From Gemmatimonadaceae bacterium (GTDB lineage Bacteria > Gemmatimonadota > Gemmatimonadetes > Gemmatimonadales > Gemmatimonadaceae): 64,000 bases of DNA. This document shows positions 8,734 through 17,988 of this stretch, piece by piece. Every line of letters starts with the position of its first letter. The stretch's first letter is position 1. A program made the translations under genes and the position numbers. Below the pieces are notes generated by a model. That model made no database searches. It saw only the letters and a list, made by a program, of their open reading frames with translations, and was not told where the DNA came from. The stretch is from the NCBI GenBank assembly GCA_020851035.1, contig JADZDM010000006.1, positions 94,898 to 158,897 on the forward strand. Direction: 5' to 3'.

Positions 8734-10143
8734 GTGGCCGCGCTGCTCGACGTCCGGGGCGCACTTGCGGCAGAGCTGCAGCGGCTGGTGCGCGATGCTG
8801 CCGAGTGGCCGCTGCGGGATCGACGGCGGTTCAGGAACCTGCTGCTGGATGCCACGAGCAGCGATGCGATGCCGCTGGTGGAGCTGCTGCTGCGCGCACA
8901 TGACGACGGCTTGCTGCGCTCGTTCCCGGCCCGCACCGCGCCGCGCGCCGCCTGGGATACGGCGACCGCCCGCCTGGCGAGCGACCTACAGACCCAGCGC
9001 TTCGTGGAACCCGGCGTCGCGCGGTTCGTGGCCGAGTCGTGGGCGAGGGCACTGGGCCCCGTGATGGTGACGCCGACACCGGCGCCCAGCGCGCGCGCGG
9101 CGGCACCGGCACCACGTGGGCCGGTGCGCAGCAGCGCGAACCTGCCGCCGCGCCCGTGGACCGCCGCACCCGCGGCGAGCGCGGCCCCGCAAGCGCCGTC
9201 GCCCGCCCAGGTGAAGGCGTACCGCCAGCAGAACATGGTGTTCGTGGTGGTGCTGGTCGCGATCACCGCCCTGACGATCGTGGCGATCCGCAGCGGGTCG
9301 TCCCGTGGCGACGACACGCCGGGCGCGACCGCCTCACGCACGGTGCCGTCTGCCGCCACGCCGCGTGCGCCAGCCCGCACCGCGCCGGCGCCGGCGCCTG
9401 CCCCCTCACCGCCAGTCGCCGCGACGCGCGCGTCACCGGATTCCACGCCGCCGGCTGTCGACACCGCACGCACGGCCCCTCCCCGGCCCGACTCCATGCC
9501 GCGTGTCGGGCGCGCGCCGGTGCCGGTGGCCGCCGCGCGCGAGCGGGCCTCGGACGACATCGTGCTCAATGCCGGGCGCGTGTTCGAGGGTCGCGTGCTG
9601 AGCGTGCGCGAGCTGAGCATCACGGTGAAGGACGACGAGACGGGGCTGGAGTTCGAGATCCCGAAGTCTGACATCGAACGCATCGTGACCCGCGATGGCC
9701 GCACGATGCGATTCGGTGGCGACAACGTGCCGCTGATCGGCACCGACGACGACGTGGCGGCGGCGAGCCACGGCGGACGTTACCGCGTGCGGTACACCGA
9801 GCGGTGGGGGACCGAGCGCAGCGAGTGCAAGGATGTCGCGCGCCGGTTCGCGCCCGGCACCGACCTGCTGGTGCAGCACCTGCGCGGCGCCCCGATGCTC
9901 CGGCTGGCGTTCCTCGGCGGCCAGGGCTTCAACGCCGCGGTGCGGGCCGACGGCCTGTTCGCCACGGTGGCGGACGTGGCGCCTGTGCGCGGGCCGCAGG
10001 GCAGCGCCGTGACGGCGCGGTTGTCGGGGCGGATCAGCCGGGCCGGCGTGCTGGCGGGGATCGCACGACTGACGGCCGTGGCACCCGACGGGCAGGTGGT
10101 CTGTGACCTGGCGCTGACGATGGACGGCGCAATCCTGCCGTAG
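8734..10143 (+). CDS. Single-pass membrane protein, fourth gene of the signalling operon
   Basis: 469 residues from GTG 8734, immediately after the kinase stop. Residues 1-110 form a helical domain ending in FVAESWARALG; I recall similar 'xxWAxALG' helical domains in other bacterial signalling proteins but cannot name the family. A Pro/Ala-rich linker (110-165) leads to one transmembrane helix (about 169-186), then another Pro/Ala linker and a C-terminal beta-rich domain. Within that domain, residues about 270-320 (VFEGRVLSVRELSITVKDD and following) resemble a small SH3-like barrel. The cytoplasmic head could be the kinase target, with the tail as an extracytoplasmic sensor or effector. The operon position makes it the likely partner of the triad. 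It ends 18 bases from a convergent gene. Confidence 0.8.
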   Translation: MAALLDVRGALAAELQRLVRDAAEWPLRDRRRFRNLLLDATSSDAMPLVELLLRAHDDGLLRSFPARTAPRAAWDTATARLASDLQTQRFVEPGVARFVAESWARALGPVMVTPTPAPSARAAAPAPRGPVRSSANLPPRPWTAAPAASAAPQAPSPAQVKAYRQQNMVFVVVLVAITALTIVAIRSGSSRGDDTPGATASRTVPSAATPRAPARTAPAPAPAPSPPVAATRASPDSTPPAVDTARTAPPRPDSMPRVGRAPVPVAAARERASDDIVLNAGRVFEGRVLSVRELSITVKDDETGLEFEIPKSDIERIVTRDGRTMRFGGDNVPLIGTDDDVAAASHGGRYRVRYTERWGTERSECKDVARRFAPGTDLLVQHLRGAPMLRLAFLGGQGFNAAVRADGLFATVADVAPVRGPQGSAVTARLSGRISRAGVLAGIARLTAVAPDGQVVCDLALTMDGAILP

Positions 10144-10161
10144 CGCCGCGCGGGTGCGGCG

Positions 10162-10680
10162 TCACCGGATGGTGAGCACGCCGTGCATGTTCAGGCTGCG
10201 GTGCGGCGCGCAGTAGAAGAGGTAGTCACCCTGCGGCAAGCCGCTGGTGCTGATGACGTACGCCGAGTCCTGCGTGGCCACCACCGGTGCCGCGAACTCG
10301 CGCGCGCCGATGGCCGCGAGGTTCGCGAGGAGCTGCGGTTTCGCGGCGGGGGGCACGAAGGCCTCGTCGAAGGCGACGTTGTGCGGCACGCCGCTGATCA
10401 TGATGAATCGCACACCGTCGCCTTCGCTGACCGTCAGGTAGGCGGGGTCGAAGCGGAACCCTTCGTCGTCCAGCACCATGTGCACGGTGTGGATGGTGCC
10501 ACGCACGGGCTGGGCGGGCGGGCCGGACGGAACGCGCGACGCGGCGCGGCCTCGCGCGCTGGCATCACCGCCGCTGCAGGCGACCAAGGCAACCGCGACC
10601 AGCACCCGCAGCCCCCGACCGATCGCGCGGGAGGAGCCAGCCGATCGTCGGGTGCCTGTCGTGCGCCGCTGTGTCCGCAT
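10162..10680 (-). CDS. Plastocyanin/azurin-like copper lipoprotein
   Basis: 172-residue cupredoxin. An Arg-rich N-terminus precedes a signal sequence ending VALVAC (lipobox Cys35), so it is probably an envelope lipoprotein. The type 1 copper ligands are visible: His100 in SGVPHNVAF, then Cys157, His160 and Met165 in YCAPHRSLNMHG, the C-x2-H-x4-M spacing of plastocyanin-like proteins. The probable role is electron transfer outside the cytoplasmic membrane; the redox partner is unknown. It is monocistronic and convergent with the preceding operon. If the first Met is right, the n-region is unusually long (about 23 residues), so translation may begin later. Confidence 0.87.
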   Translation of the reverse strand: MRTQRRTTGTRRSAGSSRAIGRGLRVLVAVALVACSGGDASARGRAASRVPSGPPAQPVRGTIHTVHMVLDDEGFRFDPAYLTVSEGDGVRFIMISGVPHNVAFDEAFVPPAAKPQLLANLAAIGAREFAAPVVATQDSAYVISTSGLPQGDYLFYCAPHRSLNMHGVLTIR

Positions 10681-11023
10681 GACGTCGATCTTACACCGGC
10701 TCAGTGTCTCCCGGGTGGCGCACCGGCCGGTGCCGTTTCCTGCACCAGCGCCCGGTCTGCGGCGTGGATCCGGGCGTCGAGGGCACGGCCGCGCACCGGC
10801 CCGAACCCGACAGGCTCCGGCTGACCCTGCTCGCAGGGTGGCGGGACGCTGGTTAGATCCCCTGATGTTTCAGGATACCTCGAAGTCGGAATGTGGCCGT
10901 CGCTGTTGCCTTCGCCCGGGTTGCTGTCGAACGCAGGACACCCACTCGCCACGTCGTCATGGCCACGTTCAGGACAGTCGTCCGTTCCCGCGGGTGTGAG
11001 CGCCGTCATCGCACCTCGGTGGC
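10681..11023. other. Non-coding gap between cupredoxin gene and the unknown operon
   Basis: 343 bases between divergently arranged genes. It must hold the promoters for the cupredoxin gene and the three-gene operon at 11024. I see no confident -35/-10 pair, hairpin or repeat. The stretch around 10850-10900 is slightly lower in GC. No protein-like frame was found. Confidence 0.5.
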
Positions 11024-12736
11024 GTGCATGGTGCTGAGCCGCGCGTGAGCTGGACGTACATCCCCGGTATCGGCACCCCCGCTGACGTGCTGCGCGAGGC
11101 GGCGACGGAGATCGAGCCGGTGCTGATGGATGCGGCACTGGCGGTGACCGACCCGGACTACCGGGGCAGCCAGTACCTCGAGGTGGCCCGCGGCAACCGC
11201 CTCAAGCCGGTTCACGTGATGGTCGACTTCCTCGGCAACGTCTTTCACGTCGCCCGCGCCGAGGCGGAGACGTTCCGGACCGAGTCGCTCACGATCACCT
11301 ACCTGCCATCGTGGTTCTACCAGGTGATCAAGCAGTACCGGCGCGCCGATGCCTGGCCGCGGGACCGCGAAGTCGTGATTGCGCCGATCATCGACCGCCT
11401 CTCGGCCTACCCGCTGCGGATCACCGCCGAGGTGGACACGTCACCGGACAGCGCGCGCGGCAAGGGCACCGATCCGCGCATCATCTACCAGTACCATCCG
11501 TCGGAGCCTGCGGGCGCCGAGAAGGAAGGCAATCCAGCGGTGCTCGAGCGCATCCACTGGAGTGCGCCGCAGTGCCGGATCATCGCCGCGCCGGGCGTCA
11601 CGCTCTCGGTGGAATGCACCTTCGGGAAGTTGAGCGGCATGCTCTTCGGCTCGGCGTCGCTGCCGCCGGTCTCGGAGTGGGGCGAGGCGCTGTGGGGTGA
11701 GCTCGTGTTGTACGCCGCCGCCGGTGCGGCCGACGCCGCGGCGGCGGCGACCGCGCGCACGGCGTCACCCGTCTCCACGTCACAGACGCTGCGGCTGGAA
11801 CTCGAACGCCGCCAGCACGCGTCCCTGCTGCCGTCGCTCGATGCCCCGCTGCGGGAGGCCGGCGCAGCCGAGGCGGACCTGCTCACCACCGAGCTCGCCC
11901 GCGCGAATGCACAGTGGGTCGATACGACACGGCCGGATGGCGTGGACCTGTCGTTCCTGACGTCGATGGCGACGTGGAACCTGCAGCGCCAGCTCACGCT
12001 CGCGCAGTCGGCGCTGGAGGCGGTCGGCGAGAGCATTCACTACGCGAACGGCACCTTCGACGCGCTGCAGCCCGTTCCCGTGCGGATCCGGGTCGACCCC
12101 ATGAGTCCACGCGACCGGTTCGTGTGTTGCGTGAGCTACCTCGATGATCGCGGCACGCCGATCCCGTATCCACCGAGCAGCAGCAACGGCCAGCCGATGT
12201 TCCGGCTCACCGTCGTGCGCACGAGGCAGGTGCAGGTGTACGCCGACCTGCGCATCGCACTCGAGGGCCGCGTGCAGCTCGCCGCGATACTCGACTACCG
12301 GGAGCATGTCGTCGACCACGCCGATGACGTCCCGCTGGCGCTCGATCCACTGACCACCGGTGTCTTCCCGCGCGTGTCGATCAACGACCGTCCGTGGACT
12401 GCCGCCGAGGCATTCGACGTCGTGATGACGCCGGTGGGCGTCCTGCCGTTCCCGGCGACGCAGGTGGCGGCCGACTACTACGACTACGCGACGCTGGCGA
12501 CGTACCTCGTCTTCGGCACGGACCCCTTCGGCCGCGAACTGTCGCGCTGGGACTTCGGGATCACCCTCGGTGGGATCCTGCTGCCCGAGGCGGCCGAGCG
12601 CATGTTCCGCGGCGCCGCCCGGCTGGCGCGCCTGCGCAAGCTCGGCGCCCATCCCGGCGGTCGCATGATGGACGCGCTCGAGCAGAGCGAGCTGGCCGAC
12701 GCGCTCCTTGCCATCGGCCCGGTCGCCGACCGATGA
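11024..12736 (+). CDS. Large protein of unknown function, first gene of a three-gene operon
   Basis: About 570 residues from GTG 11024; GTG 11045 (protein beginning VSWTYIPGIG) is an equally possible start, and neither has a strong ribosome-binding site. No signal peptide and no clear transmembrane helix are seen, so it is probably cytoplasmic or released in another way. The sequence is rich in beta-strand-like segments (TITYLPSWFYQVIKQY, PLRITAEVDTS, CRIIAAPGVTLSVECTFG) with an Ala-rich helical region near 235-250. A C-terminal helix (AAERMFRGAARLARLRKLG) ends it. I do not recognise the family. It overlaps the next gene by ATGA, so the two are coupled. Confidence 0.82.
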   Translation: MHGAEPRVSWTYIPGIGTPADVLREAATEIEPVLMDAALAVTDPDYRGSQYLEVARGNRLKPVHVMVDFLGNVFHVARAEAETFRTESLTITYLPSWFYQVIKQYRRADAWPRDREVVIAPIIDRLSAYPLRITAEVDTSPDSARGKGTDPRIIYQYHPSEPAGAEKEGNPAVLERIHWSAPQCRIIAAPGVTLSVECTFGKLSGMLFGSASLPPVSEWGEALWGELVLYAAAGAADAAAAATARTASPVSTSQTLRLELERRQHASLLPSLDAPLREAGAAEADLLTTELARANAQWVDTTRPDGVDLSFLTSMATWNLQRQLTLAQSALEAVGESIHYANGTFDALQPVPVRIRVDPMSPRDRFVCCVSYLDDRGTPIPYPPSSSNGQPMFRLTVVRTRQVQVYADLRIALEGRVQLAAILDYREHVVDHADDVPLALDPLTTGVFPRVSINDRPWTAAEAFDVVMTPVGVLPFPATQVAADYYDYATLATYLVFGTDPFGRELSRWDFGITLGGILLPEAAERMFRGAARLARLRKLGAHPGGRMMDALEQSELADALLAIGPVADR

Positions 12737-14334
12737 CCACCGAATCGCGGATCATCACCGGGTCACTCGCCGGTCCATCGGAGGTGCTGCTGCGGCGCTT
12801 CCAGGGGCGTTTCGCCAAGGCGGGTGTCAGCCATCTCGCGGAGCCGGCGCTGGTGTATGCGCTGGACCAGGTGATGGATCGTGGTGCCCGTTGCCTCTAC
12901 ACGCGCCGGATCCTCGAGCCCTTCGAGGCCGCACGTCGCGCGCAGCCGGGCCTGACCCTCGCCGACTTCTTCGCGCGGGGGACACCCGAGGTGCGAGCGC
13001 TCGGCGAGCAGCTCTTCGGCACGGACGGCTTCACGCTCGTCACGCTCCAGGGTGGACGCGGGTACTTCGACGCGTGGAAGCGGGTGATGGACTCGTTCCG
13101 GCACGCCGCGCCACCGACGACGTTCGGCCCTGCGTGGGGGCACTGGTCGACACGCAGCGTCACGCTCGGTGCCAACACCACCACGCCGCATGTCGTGCCG
13201 ATCGACTTCCCCGCCCGCCGGGTGGATGGCGACACGGTCACGTGGGTCTATCCGCGTTGGGACACCATCCGGATGCGCGCGTACGTGCTTCTCGGGCACA
13301 TGGAGCTCGCGCGCGCACTGGGAAAGGACGTGCCCCTCGACCTGCGTGGCGCCGCCCTGTTCGACTGGGCCGGGCTGGGTGGCACCAGGGTGACTCCGCT
13401 CGCCTTCGCGGCACACCCGGACCTCAGGATGAGCCGCACGCAGATGGCCCAGATGCTGAGCACCGGGCGCGCGCCGGCGTTCCAGTCACAGATCCTCCCG
13501 GTCGGTGCGACACGTCCGAAGGGACTCCGGCACTCGGCCGTCCGCAACGCGGAGGACGCGTCGTGGGAGCTGGCGCGCCGGTTCAGCGACGCCCGGTTCG
13601 TGGACCCGGCCACGTTCGAGGCCGCGGTGGCGGATCACGCCGCGGCGCTGCTCGACACCAGCCTTCCGTCGCAGGTGAACCCCGCCCACCTCGTGACGAC
13701 GGTGTCGCCGGCCGACCTGCTGCGGATCGCGCGGAGCGATCCCGGCGCCCCGCAGATCGTCACCATGGTCTGGGAGCTCGAGCACCAGCGCGCCCAGCGC
13801 TCGGTGCGCTCGCTGGAGTCGATGCTCGCCGCACTCGACACCACGGTCGACACGAGCCTGATCCGCAACCTCTGCGGCCTCGGTGACCCGCACAACCTGG
13901 CGCTGGTGACCCCGTACGGGCACGCGGCGCGCGACATGTACGCGGCCATGATGGGGAGCGGCCAGCGCTGGAGCGTGAATGGCGCGCGCCTGGCGCCGGA
14001 CCTCGCGCTCGCGGGCAACACGTCTCCCGTGGCCCCCGCCATGCCGGCCACCACGGTGAGCGACCAGGTGCCCGCGGGCTTCAACCAGGAATTCGACTCA
14101 CACGACGACTACCCGCGCGCGATGAACGTCTTCTTCGGGTTCACGCCGCGGGAGCTCGACCGCGTGGCACGGATGCTCTCCGGCGCACCGGTCGCCGATC
14201 TCCTCGCCCGGTACGATGCCACGCGGGCCACCCAGGTTCGCGAGACCTACAACCACCTCGCCGGCTGCATGAACGCCGCCATCAATTCGTACCAGCTGGA
14301 CAAGACGCTGCTCCTGGACTTCATCCCACTCTGA
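12733..14334 (+). CDS. Large protein of unknown function, second gene of the operon
   Basis: 533 residues starting at ATG 12733, which overlaps the previous stop. There is no signal peptide or transmembrane segment. Protein-like features include a helical N-terminus (SEVLLRRFQGRFAKAGVSHL), a segment FTLVTLQGGRGYFDAWKRVM and a C-terminus NSYQLDKTLLLDFIPL. No catalytic motif that I know is present. The gene is separated by 12 bases from the 930-codon third gene and must be co-transcribed with it. The conserved neighbourhood of three unknown, non-membrane proteins suggests a complex or assembly; this is inference only. Confidence 0.82.
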   Translation: MTTESRIITGSLAGPSEVLLRRFQGRFAKAGVSHLAEPALVYALDQVMDRGARCLYTRRILEPFEAARRAQPGLTLADFFARGTPEVRALGEQLFGTDGFTLVTLQGGRGYFDAWKRVMDSFRHAAPPTTFGPAWGHWSTRSVTLGANTTTPHVVPIDFPARRVDGDTVTWVYPRWDTIRMRAYVLLGHMELARALGKDVPLDLRGAALFDWAGLGGTRVTPLAFAAHPDLRMSRTQMAQMLSTGRAPAFQSQILPVGATRPKGLRHSAVRNAEDASWELARRFSDARFVDPATFEAAVADHAAALLDTSLPSQVNPAHLVTTVSPADLLRIARSDPGAPQIVTMVWELEHQRAQRSVRSLESMLAALDTTVDTSLIRNLCGLGDPHNLALVTPYGHAARDMYAAMMGSGQRWSVNGARLAPDLALAGNTSPVAPAMPATTVSDQVPAGFNQEFDSHDDYPRAMNVFFGFTPRELDRVARMLSGAPVADLLARYDATRATQVRETYNHLAGCMNAAINSYQLDKTLLLDFIPL

Positions 14335-14346
14335 GAGGCCGACACG

Positions 14347-17139
14347 ATGGCGACGACTCCCCAATCGCTCTTCAAGTTCGTTCAGCTCCGGCGCCTGACG
14401 GACACGGCCCCCGAACCCTGCACCACCGGCGCCGGGGTCGTGCGGGACGCGATGGACTTCAGCGCCGCCGGCACGCCGCCAGTCCGCAAGGCGGCGGCGG
14501 CAGGCGACCTGGAACAGGGCACCGCGCTCTACACCGAGCGCGCGAAGGCACTGACCGGTGACGCCCGCGCGGCGGCGCAGTTCGCGCTCCGGCAGCTCAA
14601 GCTCGCCAGCACCAACGAGCGGCTCACCATCGGGCAGGTCCGCGCCAACCTCAAGGCGTGGGAGAAGCAGACGGGCATCACCGGTGCCCGGCAGAAGAAG
14701 GCGTTCGGCGAGGCGATTGCGTGGGCGGCCGACATGGTGATCCTGCAGCGCTGGCTCCGGCCGTCGCTGCCCGCGTCGAGTGGCGATCCGGTGCGCCTGC
14801 TGCGCGGTCTCGGCATCGTCGCGCTCTCGCAGGCCGAGGCCGACCCCGGCTGCCGTGTGCGGTCGCTGGTGGCGAAGGCGGAAGTGCAGCTCCCGGACGT
14901 GGTGGTCCCGCCACCGCCGAAGCACCCCGACGTCGTGAAGGCGAACCAGCTCGACGCGATGCAGGCGGACCTCGCACGCCTGCAGGTACGCGCACGCGCA
15001 TCGCGGCCCGGCGCCGACCCCACCATCGAGGAACTCGGCAAGGCCGGCGCGAGCGACATGGATGCCCAGGTGAAGGCGATCCAGGGTGCCGCAAAGACGA
15101 TGGGCCTGCCCGTGACCACGACGGCGAGCTCGATGCAGGAGGTGCTCGGCCTGGAGGCAGCGACGGCGCGCACGAAGAGCCCGCCCTCCAGTCCCGGGTC
15201 GATCGCCAGCCCGGGCGGTCCGCACATCGACATCGACGACGTCATCACGATTCCCGCGCCGAGGCCCTCGGTCCCGGTGCTGACCGCCGAGGCGCGTGTG
15301 CTCGGGCGCGGTGACCTGATGCTCGTGCGCACCGCACTGCTGCGCTACGAGCCGAACGAGATCTCGCACATCGAGAATGTGCTCGCGACGGAGGTACGCG
15401 AGCGGACGCACGTCCTCGACGTCACCACCAGCGAGACCGTCACGGAAACCAGCAAGAGCGCCAGCGAGACCACCCGCGACCTCGAGACCACGGAACAGCA
15501 CGGGCTGGAGCGCGCCACCGCCACGGCCGCGAGCACCAGCAGCAGCATGTCGATGGGACTCAGCGTGAGCGGTGGGCTGGGTCCGATCCAGGCCGGCATC
15601 GACATCGATGCCTCGCGGTCCACCACCACGTCGTCCAGCTCCAGCGCCGCGGTGTCGTACGCAAAGACGATCACCGAGCGCGCCTCGGAGACGCTCCGGA
15701 GCGAGGCCAGCTACCGCCGCACCGTGACCAGCACGACGCAGGTGACGGAGACCAACCTCCACAAGTTCGACAACACCGCGGGCGCCGCGAACATCGCCGG
15801 CATCTATCGCTGGGTGGACCGCGTGGACCAGGCGCAGATGTACAACTACGGCGAGCGTTTGCTGCTGGAGTTCGTCGTGCCCGAGCCGGCTGCACAGTTC
15901 GTGCACCTCAGGCAGGCGACGGAGGCGGCGGATCCCATCGTGCCGCCGCCCGGCTGGAACCTCGAGATCACGGAGCTCACCGAGGCCAACTACGTCCGAA
16001 AGGCCGCACGGTGGAACGTGCTCGGCCTCGAGACGCCTCCGCCGCTGGAGGTGTTCACGACGGCGTCGTTCGCCGATCCTGCGGCCCGCCCGTTCGACTA
16101 CAAGACCGATTCGACGGACCAGAGCCAGCCGGAGTGGGGGTACAGCTCGTACGTCAACGAGGTCGCCATTCCGGAGGGCTATGCGGCCGCGACCGCGTGG
16201 GCCACGGTGACGTGGGGGCTCTCGCAGGGCGAGTATGACACGAAGGACAGCGGCACCACGCAGAACACGCAGGCGGTGGAGATCGTGATCGGGTCCGACA
16301 AGGCCACGATCAGCGATTCCGGCGACAGCGGTGCGGAGTTCGACCTGAATGGCGAAGTGGGCGGACCGCTCCCGATTGCGGTCAGCGCCGACCAGCGCGG
16401 GGGGTTCGCGATGGCCGTGCGGGTGAAGTGCCAGCGCACGCGCGAGGCGTTCGAGGCGTGGCGGCTCAAGACCTACGAGACCATCCGCGCCGGCTACCTG
16501 TCGCTCCAGCAGCAGTACGAGACGGCCCTGTCGGTGGCGGAGATCCGGCAGGCGTACGCCGCGACCACGCCCTCGGACATGAATCGCACGATCGAGATGC
16601 GCGAGCTGAAGCGCGCCTGCCAGACGGTGATGACGGGACAGGACTTCGACCTGTACGGTGCGATGACCTTTCCTGCGGGCGAGATCCCACGCGTGGACGC
16701 CAGCGAGGCGACGGCCGAGGCGGACTCGATCCAGTTCTTCGAGGACCTCTTCGAGTGGGAGAACCTCGTGTACCTCTTTTACCCCTACCAGTGGGCGGGG
16801 CGGTCGCGCTGGGCGGAGCTGCTGTCGCGCTCGAGCACGGATCCGTTGCACGAGGCCTTCCTGCAGGCCGGCGCGGCGCGCGTGGTGGTGCCGGTGCGCT
16901 CGGGGTACGAGCACGCCGTGGGACGGTACCTCGCGACCTCGGTGGTGCCGAGCCTAGAGCCCGCGACGTGGCGGGGGCAGAAGAATCCCTATCCGCCGAT
17001 CGAGGAGCTGATCGCGGACGGGCTGGACCGACCGGGGGACGAGGTGGCGGTGGGCGATCCGTGGGAGGTGGTGACGCCGACGTCGCTGGTGTACCTGCAG
17101 GCGGGAGCGGATCTGAACCCGGCTGACGGCACGGCGTAG
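14347..17139 (+). CDS. 930-residue protein of unknown function with a Ser/Thr/Glu-rich central module
   Basis: Third and largest gene of the operon. The N-terminal third is helical (GDARAAAQFALRQLKLAS and similar). The central part begins with YEPNEISHIENVL at about residue 334. It continues through about 120 residues very rich in Thr, Ser and Glu, which look like amphipathic repeats or coiled coil (ETVTETSKSASETTRD), and ends with GIYRWVDRVDQAQMYNYGER near residue 484 and LLLEFVVPEPA near 505. I recall the same order of motifs in other large uncharacterised bacterial proteins, but not a family name. The C-terminal 400 residues appear globular. No signal peptide or membrane span is visible. 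A 938-codon open frame on the other strand is a GC-driven shadow. Confidence 0.85.
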   Translation: MATTPQSLFKFVQLRRLTDTAPEPCTTGAGVVRDAMDFSAAGTPPVRKAAAAGDLEQGTALYTERAKALTGDARAAAQFALRQLKLASTNERLTIGQVRANLKAWEKQTGITGARQKKAFGEAIAWAADMVILQRWLRPSLPASSGDPVRLLRGLGIVALSQAEADPGCRVRSLVAKAEVQLPDVVVPPPPKHPDVVKANQLDAMQADLARLQVRARASRPGADPTIEELGKAGASDMDAQVKAIQGAAKTMGLPVTTTASSMQEVLGLEAATARTKSPPSSPGSIASPGGPHIDIDDVITIPAPRPSVPVLTAEARVLGRGDLMLVRTALLRYEPNEISHIENVLATEVRERTHVLDVTTSETVTETSKSASETTRDLETTEQHGLERATATAASTSSSMSMGLSVSGGLGPIQAGIDIDASRSTTTSSSSSAAVSYAKTITERASETLRSEASYRRTVTSTTQVTETNLHKFDNTAGAANIAGIYRWVDRVDQAQMYNYGERLLLEFVVPEPAAQFVHLRQATEAADPIVPPPGWNLEITELTEANYVRKAARWNVLGLETPPPLEVFTTASFADPAARPFDYKTDSTDQSQPEWGYSSYVNEVAIPEGYAAATAWATVTWGLSQGEYDTKDSGTTQNTQAVEIVIGSDKATISDSGDSGAEFDLNGEVGGPLPIAVSADQRGGFAMAVRVKCQRTREAFEAWRLKTYETIRAGYLSLQQQYETALSVAEIRQAYAATTPSDMNRTIEMRELKRACQTVMTGQDFDLYGAMTFPAGEIPRVDASEATAEADSIQFFEDLFEWENLVYLFYPYQWAGRSRWAELLSRSSTDPLHEAFLQAGAARVVVPVRSGYEHAVGRYLATSVVPSLEPATWRGQKNPYPPIEELIADGLDRPGDEVAVGDPWEVVTPTSLVYLQAGADLNPADGTA

Positions 17140-17164
17140 CGGGGCGCGAGCGTCGGCTGATCCA

Positions 17165-17214
17165 GTGCGGCGCGTGCGCCGGGACGGGTGTGCGGCGCGT
17201 GCGCCGGGACGGGT
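17165..17214. repeat. Two tandem 25-bp repeats
   Basis: Two exact adjacent 25-bp copies (17165-17189 and 17190-17214), each containing GCGGCGCGTGCGCC, are followed by a third degraded start (GTCCGGCGCACGCG). Each unit contains GGCGCGTGCGCC, which is nearly self-complementary. The repeats lie just after the unknown operon and before the convergent tetR gene, so they may act as a transcription barrier. No T-run follows. Confidence 0.7.
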
Positions 17215-17314
17215 GTCCGGCGCACGCGAGACCCTGGCACAGCGGGCGTCTCGCGGGACTGGGTGTCAGCGCCTGCGCCGCGCTCCGGCGCTCGGCGTGT
17301 CCGGAGCGTCGTAC

Positions 17315-17923
17315 TCAGCCGTCCCGCAATTCGAGTGACCGTCGCACCCCGCGGAGCACCGCCGCGATGGCATCGGCTGCCGTCGCTGGCGGCACGAGCA
17401 TTCCGCGCACCAGGATCCCGGCCAGTCCATGCACCGCGGACCAGGACACTATCGGTGCATCAATGCGCCGCTGTGCCGACAATTCTCCGACTGAAACGAG
17501 TCTCTCGAGTGCCGACTCGAGGACGGCCCAGGCGGATGGATCGTCGGCGCAGGAGGGCGGCGCGGTGGGGGCCTGGAACGCCGTGTCGAAGAGCTTGGGG
17601 TGTCGGACCGCGAACTCGACGTACGCCCTGCCGATGGCGTCGAAGCGTCGGATGGCGTGCAGACCGGCGTCAGGCTCCGCCGGGACCGCATCCGCCGCAT
17701 GGAGCATCGCCCGCGCCAGGCGCCGCCGTGCGAGCCGACCGACCTCTGCTGAGAGATGTGCGAGGTCGGGGAAGTGGCGGTACACGGCGGACGCGGACAC
17801 CCCTTCCGCCCGGGCCAGGTCGCGCAGCTGCAGGGCGGCGGGGCCGTCCGCTTCCGCGATCCGCAAGCCGGCCTCGAGTAATGCAGTCCGGAGGTTGCCG
17901 TGGTGGTAGCGGGCGGTGTTCAC
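17315..17923 (-). CDS. TetR-family regulator with WHG-type C-terminal domain
   Basis: 202-residue repressor starting at GTG 17923, giving an N-terminus NTARYHHGNLRTALLEAGL, which is how many TetR proteins of this branch begin; the open frame runs further upstream through repeat DNA. The HTH is at about residues 28-50 (LRDLARAEGVSASAVYRHF). The ligand-binding half contains FDAIGRAYVEFAVRHPKLF, matching the WHG domain. It is transcribed away from the epimerase-like gene at 18211, and the shared 287-base intergenic region holds three evenly spaced palindromes, plausible operator sites. The ligand is unknown. The gene converges with the unknown three-gene operon. Confidence 0.88.
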   Translation of the reverse strand: MNTARYHHGNLRTALLEAGLRIAEADGPAALQLRDLARAEGVSASAVYRHFPDLAHLSAEVGRLARRRLARAMLHAADAVPAEPDAGLHAIRRFDAIGRAYVEFAVRHPKLFDTAFQAPTAPPSCADDPSAWAVLESALERLVSVGELSAQRRIDAPIVSWSAVHGLAGILVRGMLVPPATAADAIAAVLRGVRRSLELRDG

Positions 17924-17988
17924 GGGATGCGGATGGGTCAATCGGGTGAGGCCAAGTTGGTGGTCGGGAGAGGGGCCGTGAAAGCTGC

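Noticed and set aside
8730..9743. 337-codon minus-strand frame opposite the membrane protein of the signalling operon
   Set aside because: Low-complexity Ala/Gly/Arg text with no start signal, antisense to a gene with a clear transmembrane helix and operon position.
14098..16914. 938-codon open frame on the minus strand opposite the large operon gene
   Set aside because: It lies entirely antisense to a better gene, its translation is dominated by Arg, His, Gly and Ala, and no domain is recognisable. It is a GC-driven shadow.
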